This document shows positions 17,198-26,446 of a stretch of DNA of 64,000 nucleotides, in pieces. The position numbers and the translations under genes were made by a program. Every line of letters starts with the position of its first letter. Position 1 is the first letter of the stretch. Under the pieces are notes generated by a model, which worked only from the letters and a program-made list of their open reading frames with translations, was not told the origin of the DNA and did not search any database. Location of the stretch: contig NZ_VZQZ01000007.1 of assembly GCF_008802365.1 (NCBI RefSeq), positions 185,269-249,268 on the forward strand. Direction: 5' to 3'. The DNA is from Oryzomonas japonica (lineage in GTDB: Bacteria > Desulfobacterota > Desulfuromonadia > Geobacterales > Pseudopelobacteraceae).

Positions 17198-18463
17198 CTA
17201 TTTTCGGACAAAGTCCTGCTTGCCGAACGAGTATTCGAAGTGCATGTGATCGGTATAGGTGCCGTTCAGGATGGCCACCACATCCTCGGTGAAGACCAAC
17301 TCCTCGTCGGTGGGGATCACAAAAACCTTGACCGGCGAATCGTCCGTGGTGATCAGAGACTCCCGCTTGCGGGTCATGGCGTTTCTGTTGCGTTCCCTGT
17401 CCAGGATGATGCCTAAGTGCTCCAGCCCCTCGATGGCCTTTTCACGGATCGGGGCGCCCATCTCGCCGACGCCGGCGGTGAATACTACGGCATCAAGCCT
17501 GCCCACAACCGACATGAACGCGCCGATATATTTCTTCAAGCGGTAGGCCTCTATTTCCAGGGAAAGCTGGCACCGGAGGTCGCCGGCCTGGGCGTGCTCG
17601 ATCACGTCCCGGCGGTCGGTGAATCGTCCGGTGATGCCCATGACGCCGCTCTTTTTGTTGAGGATACTGTCGATCTCCTTGGCTGACAGGTTTTCCTTTT
17701 GCATCATGAAGGCGGGAATCGCCGGGTCGATATCGCCGCAGCGCGTCCCCATGACGGCACCTTCCAGCGGGGTGAGCCCCATGGTGGTGTCCACTGAAAT
17801 GCCGTTTTTGATGGCACAGTGGGAAACACCGTTGCCGATGTGCATGGTAATGATGTTGCATTCTTTTGGAGATTTGCCCAGGAGAACGGCCGCGCGTTTG
17901 GATACGTACAGGTGCGAGGTGCCGTGGAAGCCATAGCGCCGGACCTGGTACTTCTCGTACCACTCGTAGGGCAGCGGGTAGATATAGGCGTACTCCGGCA
18001 TGGTCTGGTGGAATGCGGTATCGAATATGGCCACGTGGGGGATGGTCGGCATGAGCGCCTGGGCCGCTTCGATCCCCTCGATATTGGGCGGATTATGGAG
18101 CGGGGCCAGATGCTGGACCTCCTTGACCGCATCGAGGACCTTGTCGTCGATCATCACCGAGCAGGTGAATTTTTCGCCGCCATGCACCACGCGGTGGCCA
18201 ACGGCCGAGATCTCTGCCACGCTCTTCAACACGCCGGTGACCGGGTCGGTGACGGTCTTGATGACAAGGTCGATGGCGGCCTGGTGGTTGGGGCAGTCCT
18301 GCTCGTAATGGTGGGTCTCGCGACCGGGGACCTCGTGCATGATGAACGAATCGCCGATGATGACCCTCTCCACCATGCCTTTTGCCACGATCTCCTTGCG
18401 CTCCCAGTCGAAGAGCTGGTACTTCACTGAGGAACTTCCGCAGTTCAGCGCCATTATAATCAT
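17198..18463 (-). CDS. ackA: Acetate kinase
   Basis: Interconverts acetate and ATP with acetyl phosphate and ADP; cytoplasmic. The 421-residue protein shows the ASKHA-fold acetokinase signatures LNCGSSSVKYQLFD at the N-terminus, VGHRVVHGGEKF, FDTAFHQTMPEYAYIYPLP, RRYGFHGTSH, IITMHIGNGVSHCAI, DTTMGLTPLEGAVMGTRCGDIDP and VFTAGVGEMGAPIRE. A ribosome site GGAGGACACC precedes the ATG. No pta gene is adjacent. In acetate-oxidising Geobacterales this enzyme usually feeds acetate into metabolism together with Pta (family knowledge). Confidence 0.97.
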   Translation of the reverse strand: MIIMALNCGSSSVKYQLFDWERKEIVAKGMVERVIIGDSFIMHEVPGRETHHYEQDCPNHQAAIDLVIKTVTDPVTGVLKSVAEISAVGHRVVHGGEKFTCSVMIDDKVLDAVKEVQHLAPLHNPPNIEGIEAAQALMPTIPHVAIFDTAFHQTMPEYAYIYPLPYEWYEKYQVRRYGFHGTSHLYVSKRAAVLLGKSPKECNIITMHIGNGVSHCAIKNGISVDTTMGLTPLEGAVMGTRCGDIDPAIPAFMMQKENLSAKEIDSILNKKSGVMGITGRFTDRRDVIEHAQAGDLRCQLSLEIEAYRLKKYIGAFMSVVGRLDAVVFTAGVGEMGAPIREKAIEGLEHLGIILDRERNRNAMTRKRESLITTDDSPVKVFVIPTDEELVFTEDVVAILNGTYTDHMHFEYSFGKQDFVRK

Positions 18464-18632
18464 GGTGTCCTCCCTCGAATAAACGGAGATAGATTTATAA
18501 TATCAGTAAAAAAGAACACTCTTGCTAAAATAACCTGTTAAAATAAAACTGTTTTTGATATATACCGTAGTGCCGTTTTGAATTCAACACATTTTGTAAA
18601 AATCCACAATGATTCGGTCTCGTATTCTTGAC

Positions 18633-18661
18633 TAGACAACTGATTGGCAACATGGTATACA
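18633..18661 (+). promoter_or_regulatory. Probable sigma-70 promoter for the ferredoxin gene
   Basis: TAGACA at 18633-18638, 17-base spacer, TATACA at 18656-18661. The rest of the 247-base gap between ackA and the ferredoxin is AT-rich, with no coding potential seen; it must also hold the ackA promoter, which I could not place with confidence. Confidence 0.45.
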
Positions 18662-18709
18662 TAAAAATGTTTTCCGCGAGGAAGGCCAATCTTACAAGGA
18701 GGTGAAACC

Positions 18710-18877
18710 GTGGCTCATACCATTACCGACGATTGCACCAATTGCGGCGCATGTGAGGATTCCTGTCCGGTGAACGCCATCAGCGAACAGGGGGCCAAGC
18801 GTGCAATCGACGCCGATACCTGCATTGACTGTGGCGCTTGCGTGGATACCTGTCCCGTGAATGCTATCCATGCCTAA
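18710..18877 (+). CDS. Small 2[4Fe-4S] ferredoxin
   Basis: A 55-residue bacterial-type ferredoxin, cytoplasmic electron carrier. Two complete CxxCxxCxxxCP clusters are visible: CTNCGACEDSCPVNAI and CIDCGACVDTCPVNAI, related by internal duplication. It starts with GTG, preceded by an excellent ribosome site AAGGAGGTG with seven-base spacing. The clostridial-type sequence suggests a low-potential carrier, for example for 2-oxoacid:ferredoxin oxidoreductases (inference). It is monocistronic, closed by a strong terminator. Confidence 0.95.
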   Translation: MAHTITDDCTNCGACEDSCPVNAISEQGAKRAIDADTCIDCGACVDTCPVNAIHA

Positions 18878-18900
18878 TCGGCATTGAGGCAAAGTTGCTG

Positions 18901-18932
18901 AAAGAGCCCGTGGAAACACGGGCTCTTTTTGT
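18901..18932 (+). terminator. Terminator of the ferredoxin gene
   Basis: AAAGAGCCCGTG and CACGGGCTCTTT form a perfect 12-bp stem closed by a GAAA tetraloop; the arm ends in a T5 run. Confidence 0.9.
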
Positions 18933-18971
18933 AGTATACGGAACCGTTTCACATTTTTCCCGCGCATATTC

Positions 18972-19184
18972 CTATTTTCTGATAAGCCAGAGGATGAGAG
19001 ATACGACGGCGGAAATCAGGATGCTGGTGGCGAGGGGAAAATAGAAGCTGAAATGCTCCCGCTTGATGGCGATGTCTCCGGGAAGCCTCCCCAGCCACGG
19101 TATGCGCGGGGCAAAAGACAGCACAAGGCCCGCTGCCACCAGGATGAGCCCCATGATGATCAAGGGGCGCCCCAGGCCGTTCAT
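18972..19184 (-). CDS. DUF2905 family small membrane protein
   Basis: A 70-residue protein with two membrane helices (IIMGLILVAAGLVLSF and ILISAVVSLILWLI) joined by the family-typical segment PWLGRLPGDIAIKREHFSFYFP. DUF2905 proteins have no known function. The ATG at 19184 has GGAG nine bases ahead and overlaps the queH stop codon, so the two genes are translationally coupled. A longer in-frame ORF upstream runs through queH and is rejected. Confidence 0.88.
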   Translation of the reverse strand: MNGLGRPLIIMGLILVAAGLVLSFAPRIPWLGRLPGDIAIKREHFSFYFPLATSILISAVVSLILWLIRK

Positions 19185-19723
19185 GGCCGTTTCTCCCGCG
19201 GGGCGTAGCGTTCCTTTTCGCTGTAGATGCAGCCGCAATACGGCTGGCGGTACAGCCCCATTTCCTTCGACAATCTGATCCCTTCCTGCCAACCGGTGCG
19301 GAAATCCTCATAAAAAAAAGCCACGCCGAACTCTCTGCCCGCCTGTTCCCCCAGATCCCTGATCTCCTCGTGCCGCTGGTAGCGGCTATACAAAAGCGAC
19401 GAGGTAAATGCCTCAAAGCCGTGCTCGGAAGCGGCCGCGGCGGCGGCCCTCAGGCGCGAGGCGTAGCAGTAGCTGCACCGCTTCTCCGGCTCTGCGGCAA
19501 CATTGGTCAAAAATCCCTCAAGATCATACTCGTCCCGGACCATAAGAGGCATGGCTTCGCCGTCGGCCATCTGCTGCGCCGCTTCGCGCCGGCGGGCGTA
19601 TTCCTGGTAGGGGTGGATGTTGTGGTTGAAGAAAAAACCGGTGACGGTATGATTGGCGGCGCGCAGTCTGCGCAGCGGATAGAGGGCGCACGGCCCGCAG
19701 CAGGTATGGAGAAGAATATTCAT
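19181..19723 (-). CDS. queH: Epoxyqueuosine reductase QueH
   Basis: Reduces epoxyqueuosine to queuosine in tRNA; the non-cobalamin alternative to QueG (DUF208 family), cytoplasmic and iron-sulfur dependent. The 180-residue protein has the defining cysteines: HTCCGPCA at residues 6-13, KRCSYCYASR in the middle, and YRQPYCGCIYSE near the C-terminus. The conserved FFFNHNIHP and SSLLYSRYQRHEEI segments are also present. It overlaps the DUF2905 gene. Confidence 0.93.
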   Translation of the reverse strand: MNILLHTCCGPCALYPLRRLRAANHTVTGFFFNHNIHPYQEYARRREAAQQMADGEAMPLMVRDEYDLEGFLTNVAAEPEKRCSYCYASRLRAAAAAASEHGFEAFTSSLLYSRYQRHEEIRDLGEQAGREFGVAFFYEDFRTGWQEGIRLSKEMGLYRQPYCGCIYSEKERYAPREKRP

Positions 19724-19944
19724 GTTTGGAGGAGTATCCTAGTCTGACGTTATGCTTTTTGTGATATTGTACCCCCAAGCGTCCGTTGGTTCAAAGAAAA
19801 ATCAGAGCGCCGGCATCAAGTCCGTGGCTGCCGGGAGCGGCGGGCGCCTCATCAAAGGTTGCTATTTTTTCTGATTTTAGGTATGTACTGCTTCGCTTGA
19901 CTGAAACAAGGTCGGCACACTATACGACACAGGCGGGACTCGAA

Positions 19945-20910
19945 ATGATTTTAGAAAAAGCCAAGTGGGTGATACGGACGGAAGCCGAAGCCCTGCTGGC
20001 CATGGCGGAAAGAATCGGCGGCGCTTTTGAGGCGGCGGTCGAACTGATATTGGCCTGCAAGGGGCGTGTGGTCGTCAGCGGCATGGGTAAATCGGGGCTG
20101 GTCGGGCAAAAAATCGCCTCCACCATGGCCTCCACCGGCACGCCGGCCTTTTTTCTTCATCCCGCCGAGGGGATCCATGGCGATCTGGGGATGATTATGA
20201 CCGGCGACGTGGTGATTGCCATCTCCAATAGCGGGGAGACCGAAGAGGTGCTGCGCATCCTGCCGGCCATCAAGAGGATTGGCGCCCACCTGATTTCCAT
20301 GAGCGGTAACCCAACTTCTGCCCTGGCGCGCAGCAGCGATGTTTTCCTGGATGTTTCGGTTCGGGAAGAGGCCTGCCCCTTGGGGCTCGCACCGACGGCA
20401 TCCACCACCGCCACCCTGGCCATGGGCGATGCGCTGGCCGTGGCCCTTCTGGTGAAGCGAGGCTTTCGCGCCGAGGATTTCGCAATCTTTCATCCCGGCG
20501 GTTCGTTGGGCAAGAAGTTGCTGTTGCGTGTCGAGGATCTCATGCATGGCGGCGAGGCGATACCACTCGTCTCCGAGCATACGCTGATGAAAGACGCCCT
20601 GTTCGTCATTACCGCCAAGGGGTTGGGGGTGACCGGCGTGACCGGAGAAGGGGGGGCGTTGCGGGGGGTTATTACCGACGGCGATCTTCGCCGGGCTCTG
20701 GAGCACGGCTATGACATTCTCGGCAAGCAGACCGCCGAGATCATGAAGCTCAATCCCAAGCACATCATGCGTCAGGAATTGGCCGCGGCCGCGTTGCAGG
20801 TGATGGAACGCTGTTCCATCACCTCGCTGTTTGTCTTTGACGACGAGCAGGCGAGCGTTCCCTGCGGCATCATCCACCTGCACGACATCCTCAGGGCGGG
20901 TATCGCATAA
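19945..20910 (+). CDS. kdsD: D-arabinose 5-phosphate isomerase
   Basis: Converts ribulose 5-phosphate to arabinose 5-phosphate, the first step of Kdo synthesis for LPS. At 321 residues it has an N-terminal SIS domain (VVVSGMGKSGLVGQKIASTMASTGTPAFFLHPAEGIHGDLGM area, then SNSGETEE) and two C-terminal CBS domains (EDLMHGGEAIPLVSE...; TAEIMKLNPKHIM...). The start at 19945 gives the family N-terminus MILEKAKWVIRTEA; the 53-codon extension upstream looks non-coding. It is the first gene of the Kdo/Lpt/rpoN block and is followed after one base by kdsC. Confidence 0.95.
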   Translation: MILEKAKWVIRTEAEALLAMAERIGGAFEAAVELILACKGRVVVSGMGKSGLVGQKIASTMASTGTPAFFLHPAEGIHGDLGMIMTGDVVIAISNSGETEEVLRILPAIKRIGAHLISMSGNPTSALARSSDVFLDVSVREEACPLGLAPTASTTATLAMGDALAVALLVKRGFRAEDFAIFHPGGSLGKKLLLRVEDLMHGGEAIPLVSEHTLMKDALFVITAKGLGVTGVTGEGGALRGVITDGDLRRALEHGYDILGKQTAEIMKLNPKHIMRQELAAAALQVMERCSITSLFVFDDEQASVPCGIIHLHDILRAGIA

Positions 20911-20911
20911 C

Positions 20912-21430
20912 ATGGACGCGCGTCTCACAACAATCAAGCTCCTTCTCCTCGATGTCGACGGCGTCATGACGGACGGCGGCATCATCTACGATGGCAACGG
21001 TCTTGAAACCAAGGTTTTCAACGTCAAGGACGGACATGGCATCAAGATGCTGCAGCGTGCCGGCATCGAGGTGGGGATCATTACCGGGCGCTCGTCCGCC
21101 GTAGTGAATGTTCGCGCCCAGGAGTTGGGGATCGAGTTGGTCTATCAGGGAGCCCTGAAAAAATTGGAGAGCTACGAAGACGTCAAGCGGAAGACCGGCC
21201 TTGCCGACAGCCAGATCGCGTACATGGGGGACGACGTCATCGATGTGCCGGTCATGCGGCGTGTCGGATTTGCCGCTGCGCCCCATGATGCCCTTTCCGA
21301 GGCAAAGGATGCGGCGCATTACATTGCGTCCCGCGACGGCGGGCGAGGCGCGGTACGCGAGGTGTGCGACCTGATTCTCAAGGGGTGCGGTAAGTGGAAC
21401 GAGGTCACGGCGCGTTATGATTTGTGTTGA
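20912..21430 (+). CDS. kdsC: 3-deoxy-D-manno-octulosonate 8-phosphate phosphatase
   Basis: HAD-superfamily phosphatase that releases Kdo from Kdo 8-phosphate; cytoplasmic tetramer in known members. The 172-residue protein shows LLLLDVDGVMTDGGI (motif I), IITGRSSAVV (motif II), VYQGALKKLESYEDV (Lys of motif III) and MGDDVIDVPVMRRVG (motif IV). It has no cap domain, as expected. It starts one base after the kdsD stop codon. Confidence 0.95.
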   Translation: MDARLTTIKLLLLDVDGVMTDGGIIYDGNGLETKVFNVKDGHGIKMLQRAGIEVGIITGRSSAVVNVRAQELGIELVYQGALKKLESYEDVKRKTGLADSQIAYMGDDVIDVPVMRRVGFAAAPHDALSEAKDAAHYIASRDGGRGAVREVCDLILKGCGKWNEVTARYDLC

Positions 21431-21514
21431 TTATTCAATCTTTGTGCCAAAAAATAAACAAGGGGTACCTTTTGCTGGACAGCCCTGCCGGCCGATGGTA
21501 TAGTATACGCCAAT

Positions 21515-22096
21515 ATGGTATCGCCCGGAAATATCAGGTTGGCACTGGCTATTCTTGTCATAACGGCGATTATCGGCATTGTGGCCGCCATCACCCTGAA
21601 AGGCTCACACCAGGCGGCCCTACCGGAGCCGGTCTCGCGGCAACTTCCCCAGAACATCGACATGGCCATCCACAGCGCACGCTTTTACGAGGTACGCGAG
21701 GGTAGGGCTGTCTGGGAACTGGTGGCCAAGAAGGCAGAGTATGACAAAAGCGGCGATGTCGCCAACCTGTCCGATATTCGCATGGAGTTTGCCCGGACGG
21801 CCACTGCCGGGGCCATTACGGTGACTGCGGCACAAGGAACCTATTCCAGTAAAAGCCGGAACGTCGCTTTGCGCGGAAAAGTCCATGTGGTAACGGAGAC
21901 CGGGGTCATATTCGATACCGAGACCGTTGACTACGTGGCGGCGCGTTCCCTGTTCAGGACATCGGACAAGGTGGCGTTCCGGCAACAGCGTTTGACCCTC
22001 ATCGCACGGGGGATGGAGTTGGACGTAAAGAGTCAGAAAGCCCGATTCCTCAAGGATATTGATGCCGGCGTGGCCGGTTCGAAGAGTCATAGATGA
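21515..22096 (+). CDS. lptC: LPS export periplasmic protein LptC
   Basis: Bitopic inner-membrane protein that passes LPS from the LptB2FG transporter to LptA. One N-terminal membrane helix (residues about 8-27, LALAILVITAIIGIVAAITL) is followed by a beta-jellyroll domain with repeats such as AVWELVAKKAEYDKSG and VTAAQGTYSSKSRNVALRGKVHV. The 193-residue length and position before lptA and lptB support the call; sequence conservation in this family is low. The lptA start overlaps its stop. Confidence 0.9.
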   Translation: MVSPGNIRLALAILVITAIIGIVAAITLKGSHQAALPEPVSRQLPQNIDMAIHSARFYEVREGRAVWELVAKKAEYDKSGDVANLSDIRMEFARTATAGAITVTAAQGTYSSKSRNVALRGKVHVVTETGVIFDTETVDYVAARSLFRTSDKVAFRQQRLTLIARGMELDVKSQKARFLKDIDAGVAGSKSHR

Positions 22097-22608
22097 ATAC
22101 GATGAAAAATCAATCATTATTATTTATAATCATTGTTGGCATGATGCTCCCGCTGGCCACCGCTTTTGCCGCCGCCCACAAGGACCGGTCGAGTCTGCCC
22201 ATTGCTATCAAGGCCAATGAACTGGCCGCCGACAACAAAGGCAAAACAGCGATCTTCAGCGGCAAGGTCGTGGCAAAGCAGGGGGATATCACCATCTATG
22301 CCGACCGGCTCACCATCAATTACGGCGACAAGAAGAACGACGTCGAAAAGATCGAAGCGGACGGCAATGTGCGCATCGTTCAGGAAAATCGTATCGGGAC
22401 CGCCTCCCATGCGGTCTATGAAAGCAAGCTGGGTCGTATCACCTTGACCGGCAACCCCAAAATCATGCAGGGAGCCGATACCATGTCGGGTAATATTATT
22501 ACTTATTTTATCGATGAGGACCGTAGTGAGGTCTCCAGTGGAGCCGGTCGTCCGGTAGAGGTGGTCATTCATCCGACGGGCAAAAAAAGCAATGCCGGTA
22601 CACGCTGA
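22093..22608 (+). CDS. lptA: LPS transport periplasmic protein LptA
   Basis: Periplasmic bridge protein that carries LPS to the outer membrane. A signal peptide covers residues 1-27 (hydrophobic [20 protein letters not shown]). The OstA-like domain has [38 protein letters not shown] in pieces, then [16 protein letters not shown] and the late [13 protein letters not shown] at 22093 overlaps lptC; a second in-frame ATG at 22102 could be the real start. lptB overlaps the 3' end by 17 bases. Confidence 0.93.
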   Translation: MNTMKNQSLLFIIIVGMMLPLATAFAAAHKDRSSLPIAIKANELAADNKGKTAIFSGKVVAKQGDITIYADRLTINYGDKKNDVEKIEADGNVRIVQENRIGTASHAVYESKLGRITLTGNPKIMQGADTMSGNIITYFIDEDRSEVSSGAGRPVEVVIHPTGKKSNAGTR

Positions 22609-23332
22609 ACCTCTCCGGCTCTGGACCCGTGGCCTGCTCAAAAACTACGGCGGTCGTCAGGTGGTCAAGGGGGTTGACCTCTCCATCCAAGCGGGCAGGG
22701 TGGTTGGGCTGCTAGGGCCGAACGGCGCCGGCAAAACCACAACCTTCTACATGGTGGTCGGCCTTGCCCGGCCTGATGGCGGTCAGGTCTTTCTGGGCGA
22801 CGACGAAATTACGGGGTTGCCCATGTATCAAAGGGCTCGCAGGGGCATCAGCTACCTTCCCCAAGAGGCGTCGGTCTTTCGTAAGCTCTCTGTGGCCGAC
22901 AATCTCTTGGCGATACTGGAAACGGTCGAACCGGATCGCGATAGCCGCAAGCGTCGCATGGCGGAACTGCTTGATGAATTCGGGATCAGCCATATCGCCG
23001 GCGCGAAAGGATACGCCCTTTCCGGGGGCGAACGACGGCGGGTGGAGATTGCCCGGGCTTTGATCACAAACCCGGCCTTTATCCTGCTGGACGAACCCTT
23101 TGCCGGCATCGATCCAATTGCAGTGGCCGACATTCAGAACCTGATCGTGTCGCTCAAGGAACGCAACATCGGCGTGCTCATCTCGGACCACAACGTACGT
23201 GAAACCTTGGGGGTTTGCGATGAGGCATATATTTTGAGCGGCGGCGAGGTATTGGAATTCGGTTCGCCTGACGACATCGCGTCCAGTCGCAAAGCGCGGG
23301 AAATCTACCTGGGAGACGATTTCCGTCTCTGA
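22592..23332 (+). CDS. lptB: LPS export ABC transporter ATP-binding protein LptB
   Basis: ATPase that powers LPS extraction from the inner membrane with LptF and LptG, which are not in the window. The 246-residue protein has Walker [12 protein letters not shown], a Q-loop in [14 protein letters not shown], signature [15 protein letters not shown], Walker [14 protein letters not shown] and switch His in [11 protein letters not shown], all in the LptB style. It precedes rpoN, the classic order in proteobacteria. Confidence 0.96.
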   Translation: MPVHAEPLRLWTRGLLKNYGGRQVVKGVDLSIQAGRVVGLLGPNGAGKTTTFYMVVGLARPDGGQVFLGDDEITGLPMYQRARRGISYLPQEASVFRKLSVADNLLAILETVEPDRDSRKRRMAELLDEFGISHIAGAKGYALSGGERRRVEIARALITNPAFILLDEPFAGIDPIAVADIQNLIVSLKERNIGVLISDHNVRETLGVCDEAYILSGGEVLEFGSPDDIASSRKAREIYLGDDFRL

Positions 23333-23415
23333 CGAAGGCACAAATACACGGGTTCTTGGTTGCAGATTCGGTGCGCACGCACTGAACATCACATCCTGTT
23401 CGAGGTAGAAGCGGC

Positions 23416-24855
23416 ATGGCAATGGAGATGCGACAACAACTGAAGATGACCCAGCAACTGGTGATGACGCCCCAGTTGCAGCAAGCCATCAAGTTGCTCC
23501 AGTTGACCCGCCTGGAGCTTCAGGATGTCGTGCGCCTGGAGCTGGAGGAGAATCCGCTTCTGGAAGAAAGCGTCGAGGCCGAGGAGGTTCGCGAACCCGA
23601 ATCTTTGGAACTTGAAGAGAAGGAAAGCGAACCGGAACAGGACGGCGAGGAATTCCATGAGGTAGAAACCGGCGAAGATACCCTGCGGGACTGGGACAGC
23701 TATCTGGATGGCTACAACTACAGTTCCGGCGAGCAGTACAGCGGGGAGGACGACCGCCCGTCATTCGAGAGCATGTTGACCCGCAAGGGGACGCTGAACG
23801 ACCATCTGCTCTGGCAGCTCCATATGGGGCCCTTTTCTGATGCCGAGGTCCAGGTTGGCGAAGAGATTATCGGCAATATCGACGAGAGCGGCTACCTGCG
23901 CGCCTCAGTGGAGGAGATAGCCCAGGTCTGCAACTGCGATTCCGAAAAGGTGCTGTCGGTTCTGGAACGCATCAAGGAATTCGATCCGACCGGCGTCGGA
24001 GCCCGCGATCTGAAGGAATGTCTCTTGATCCAGGCCCGCTTTCTGGGGATGGAGGGGAGCGTCGTCGAGCGGGTGCTGCTCAACCACCTGAACGATCTGG
24101 AAACCCGCAAGTACAAGCAAATCGCCCGGGATCTGGGGGTCGATCTCAATCAGGTGCTGATGGCGGCCAAGATCATTGCCGGTTTCGACCCCCGCCCGGG
24201 GAGGATTTACGGCTCCGAGGACGTGCAGTACATCTCGGCGGATATCTTCGTCTACAAGGTAGGCGAAGAATATGTGGTCATGCTGAATGAAGAAGGGCTG
24301 CCCAGTCTACGTCTGAGCCCCTATTACACCGAGGTGAAGGGCAACGCCGGGGTCGATTCCCGAGCCGAGGAGTATATCAACGAAAAGGTCCGCTCGGCCA
24401 TGTGGTTGATCAAAAGCATCCAGCAACGCCAGCGCACCATCTACAAGGTCGCCAAAAGTATCATCAGGTTCCAGCGCGAATTCCTCGACCGGGGCATCGA
24501 ATTCCTGCGCCCTCTGGTGCTGCGGGATGTGGCCGACGATATCGGCATGCACGAATCCACGATCAGCCGGGTCACCACCAACAAATATATGCAGACCCCC
24601 CAGGGGCTGTTTGAGCTGAAATATTTCTTCAACAGCGGCCTTTCGACCAGCGAGGGGGATTTCGTCGCTTCGGAGAGTGTCAAAAACCGCATCAAGGAGA
24701 TTATAGAAAAGGAGGATCCGCGTAAGCCGCTCTCAGATCAGAAAATCGCCGAGCTGCTTTCCGGGCAGACCGTCAATATTGCCCGGCGCACGGTCACCAA
24801 GTACCGCGAACTTTTGAGGATCGGCTCCTCATCTGAACGAAAGCGTCATTTTTAA
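23416..24855 (+). CDS. rpoN: RNA polymerase sigma-54 factor
   Basis: Alternative sigma factor that recognises -24/-12 promoters and needs an AAA+ activator. The 479-residue protein has the glutamine/leucine-rich activator-binding region I (residues 4-50, MRQQLKMTQQLVMTPQLQQA), an acidic region II, the core-binding domain, the helix-turn-helix HESTISRVTTNKYMQTP and the RpoN box ARRTVTKYRE at residues 456-465. A target-type promoter and an activator gene lie 9-10 kb downstream. hpf follows after 51 bases, as in many proteobacteria. Confidence 0.98.
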   Translation: MAMEMRQQLKMTQQLVMTPQLQQAIKLLQLTRLELQDVVRLELEENPLLEESVEAEEVREPESLELEEKESEPEQDGEEFHEVETGEDTLRDWDSYLDGYNYSSGEQYSGEDDRPSFESMLTRKGTLNDHLLWQLHMGPFSDAEVQVGEEIIGNIDESGYLRASVEEIAQVCNCDSEKVLSVLERIKEFDPTGVGARDLKECLLIQARFLGMEGSVVERVLLNHLNDLETRKYKQIARDLGVDLNQVLMAAKIIAGFDPRPGRIYGSEDVQYISADIFVYKVGEEYVVMLNEEGLPSLRLSPYYTEVKGNAGVDSRAEEYINEKVRSAMWLIKSIQQRQRTIYKVAKSIIRFQREFLDRGIEFLRPLVLRDVADDIGMHESTISRVTTNKYMQTPQGLFELKYFFNSGLSTSEGDFVASESVKNRIKEIIEKEDPRKPLSDQKIAELLSGQTVNIARRTVTKYRELLRIGSSSERKRHF

Positions 24856-24906
24856 ACCTCAAAGTCCGAGGCACCACTCAACTACACGATACACGAGGAG
24901 GAAGGT

Positions 24907-25455
24907 ATGCAGGTAACAACGACATTCAGGCACATGGAACAGAGCGATGCCCTCAAATCGTATGCCGAGGAAAAGCTTGAACGGGTTACCAAATATATCG
25001 ACGGGCCGATCACTGCCCAGGTGTTCTTTACGGTTGAAAAGAAGATCCGCCACATCGTGGAGATCGTCATAAACGCCAAAGGTGTCAGCAGCAAGGCCTC
25101 CGAGGCGACCAACGACATGTACGCCGCCATCGATGCCGTAATCGACAAAATGGAGCGCCAGCTCAAACGCTACAAGGAAAAGATCAAGACCCACAAACCC
25201 GCTACCGACGAGCGTGGCCGTCAACTGACCAAGAAGGTGTTCCAGGCCGAGAGTATTGAAGCCAGCGGCGAGCCGGTCGTCATCAAGGCCAAAACGGAAA
25301 CGGCCAAGCCGATGTCGGTGGAGGAAGCGGTCATGCAGATGGATCTGCTCAATAAGGATTTCATCGTCTTTACCGACTCGACTAACAGCGAAATCAACGT
25401 TCTCTATCGTCGCAAAGACGGCAACTTCGGCCTGATCGAGCCTCAACGGGCGTAA
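24907..25455 (+). CDS. hpf: Ribosome hibernation promoting factor (long form)
   Basis: Binds the 30S subunit and promotes inactive 100S ribosomes in slow growth. At 182 residues this is the long form: an N-terminal S30AE domain (MQVTTTFRHMEQSDALKSYA, YAAIDAVIDKMERQLKRYK) and a C-terminal dimerisation domain (KPMSVEEAVMQMDLLNKDFIVFTDS...LYRRKDGNFGLIEP). The ribosome site is strong (GAGGAGGAAGGT). It is encoded next to rpoN, as the former ORF95-type gene is in other bacteria. Confidence 0.95.
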   Translation: MQVTTTFRHMEQSDALKSYAEEKLERVTKYIDGPITAQVFFTVEKKIRHIVEIVINAKGVSSKASEATNDMYAAIDAVIDKMERQLKRYKEKIKTHKPATDERGRQLTKKVFQAESIEASGEPVVIKAKTETAKPMSVEEAVMQMDLLNKDFIVFTDSTNSEINVLYRRKDGNFGLIEPQRA

Positions 25456-25477
25456 TTGCCGGACAGGCACGCTGGAG

Positions 25478-26443
25478 ATGCAATTGGACGGAATCAGCCT
25501 TTCCATACAGGAAATACTGGATGACAGTGAGTACGGCCTGGGCCTGAAACTGCTTGCCGGCCAAGCGGGGATGGGGAACCGGATCTACAGCCCACGCATC
25601 CAGAAGCCCGGCCTTGCCCTGAGCGGTTACACCGAGCACCTGCATCCCGAGCGGATTCAGGTGCTCGGCAACACCGAAATTTCCTACCTCAATCAGGTCG
25701 ACGACCGTCTGGCTGCGGAAAGCATCAAGACGCTCTGCGTATTTCCGATCTCCTGTTTTATCATCACCAAAGGACTGCTGCCCCCCCATTGCCTGCTGGA
25801 TACCGCAGACAATGCCGCCATACCGGTCCTCAGCACCCCTCACCAATCCTCGACCTTCATCTCGCTGATCACCAAGTTTCTTGAAGAACGCCTGCTCCCC
25901 ACCACCCACCTGCACGGTGTGCTGGTTGACGTGCTGGGAGTCGGTATCCTGCTGACCGGCAAAAGCGGTATCGGAAAAAGCGAGTGCGCCCTTGATCTGG
26001 TGATCCGTGGGCATCGGTTGGTGGCCGACGATATGGTCTTTATCAAGAAAAAGGTACCGGCGGCCCTCGTCGGCCTGGCCGAAGAGGCTATCCAGCACCT
26101 GATGGAGATTCGCGGGCTGGGTATCATCAATATCAAAGACCTTTACGGCGTCTCGTCCATCCGGGAAAAGAAGATCATCGACATGGTGCTGGAACTGGTC
26201 GAGTGGGACCCCGACCAGGAATACGACCGCCTTGGCCTGGATGATCGCCGGAAAACCATTCTGGGGGTTGATATTCCCCACATCTGCATACCGGTCAGGC
26301 CGGGACGCAACCTGGGGTCAATCATCGAAGTGGCTGCCCGTAACTTCCTGCTCAAGGGAATGGGGTATCATTCTGCGCGGGATTTCCAGGAACGGCTCAT
26401 GTCGCGGATTGAACTGCGCCCCTTGGGCAACGAGGTGGAGTAG
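25478..26443 (+). CDS. hprK: HPr kinase/phosphorylase
   Basis: Bifunctional enzyme that phosphorylates and dephosphorylates HPr on a serine. The 321-residue protein has an N-terminal domain and a C-terminal kinase domain with Walker A GKSGIGKSECAL (from about residue 161), the acidic VADDMVFI and the HprK signature segment MEIRGLGIINIKDLYG (ExRGxGxxNxxDL-like). Its substrate HPr is encoded 1.3 kb downstream and has the required Ser46. rapZ starts three bases after the stop. Confidence 0.96.
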   Translation: MQLDGISLSIQEILDDSEYGLGLKLLAGQAGMGNRIYSPRIQKPGLALSGYTEHLHPERIQVLGNTEISYLNQVDDRLAAESIKTLCVFPISCFIITKGLLPPHCLLDTADNAAIPVLSTPHQSSTFISLITKFLEERLLPTTHLHGVLVDVLGVGILLTGKSGIGKSECALDLVIRGHRLVADDMVFIKKKVPAALVGLAEEAIQHLMEIRGLGIINIKDLYGVSSIREKKIIDMVLELVEWDPDQEYDRLGLDDRRKTILGVDIPHICIPVRPGRNLGSIIEVAARNFLLKGMGYHSARDFQERLMSRIELRPLGNEVE

Positions 26444-26446
26444 GCC

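Noticed and set aside
18464-18709. Riboswitch or small RNA in the gap between ackA and the ferredoxin gene
   Set aside because: No conserved riboswitch core (such as a c-di-GMP GEMM pattern) was found here or in the other gaps inspected.
19786-19944. 53-codon N-terminal extension of KdsD
   Set aside because: No ribosome site, composition unlike the rest, and the family starts at the MILEKAKWVI segment.
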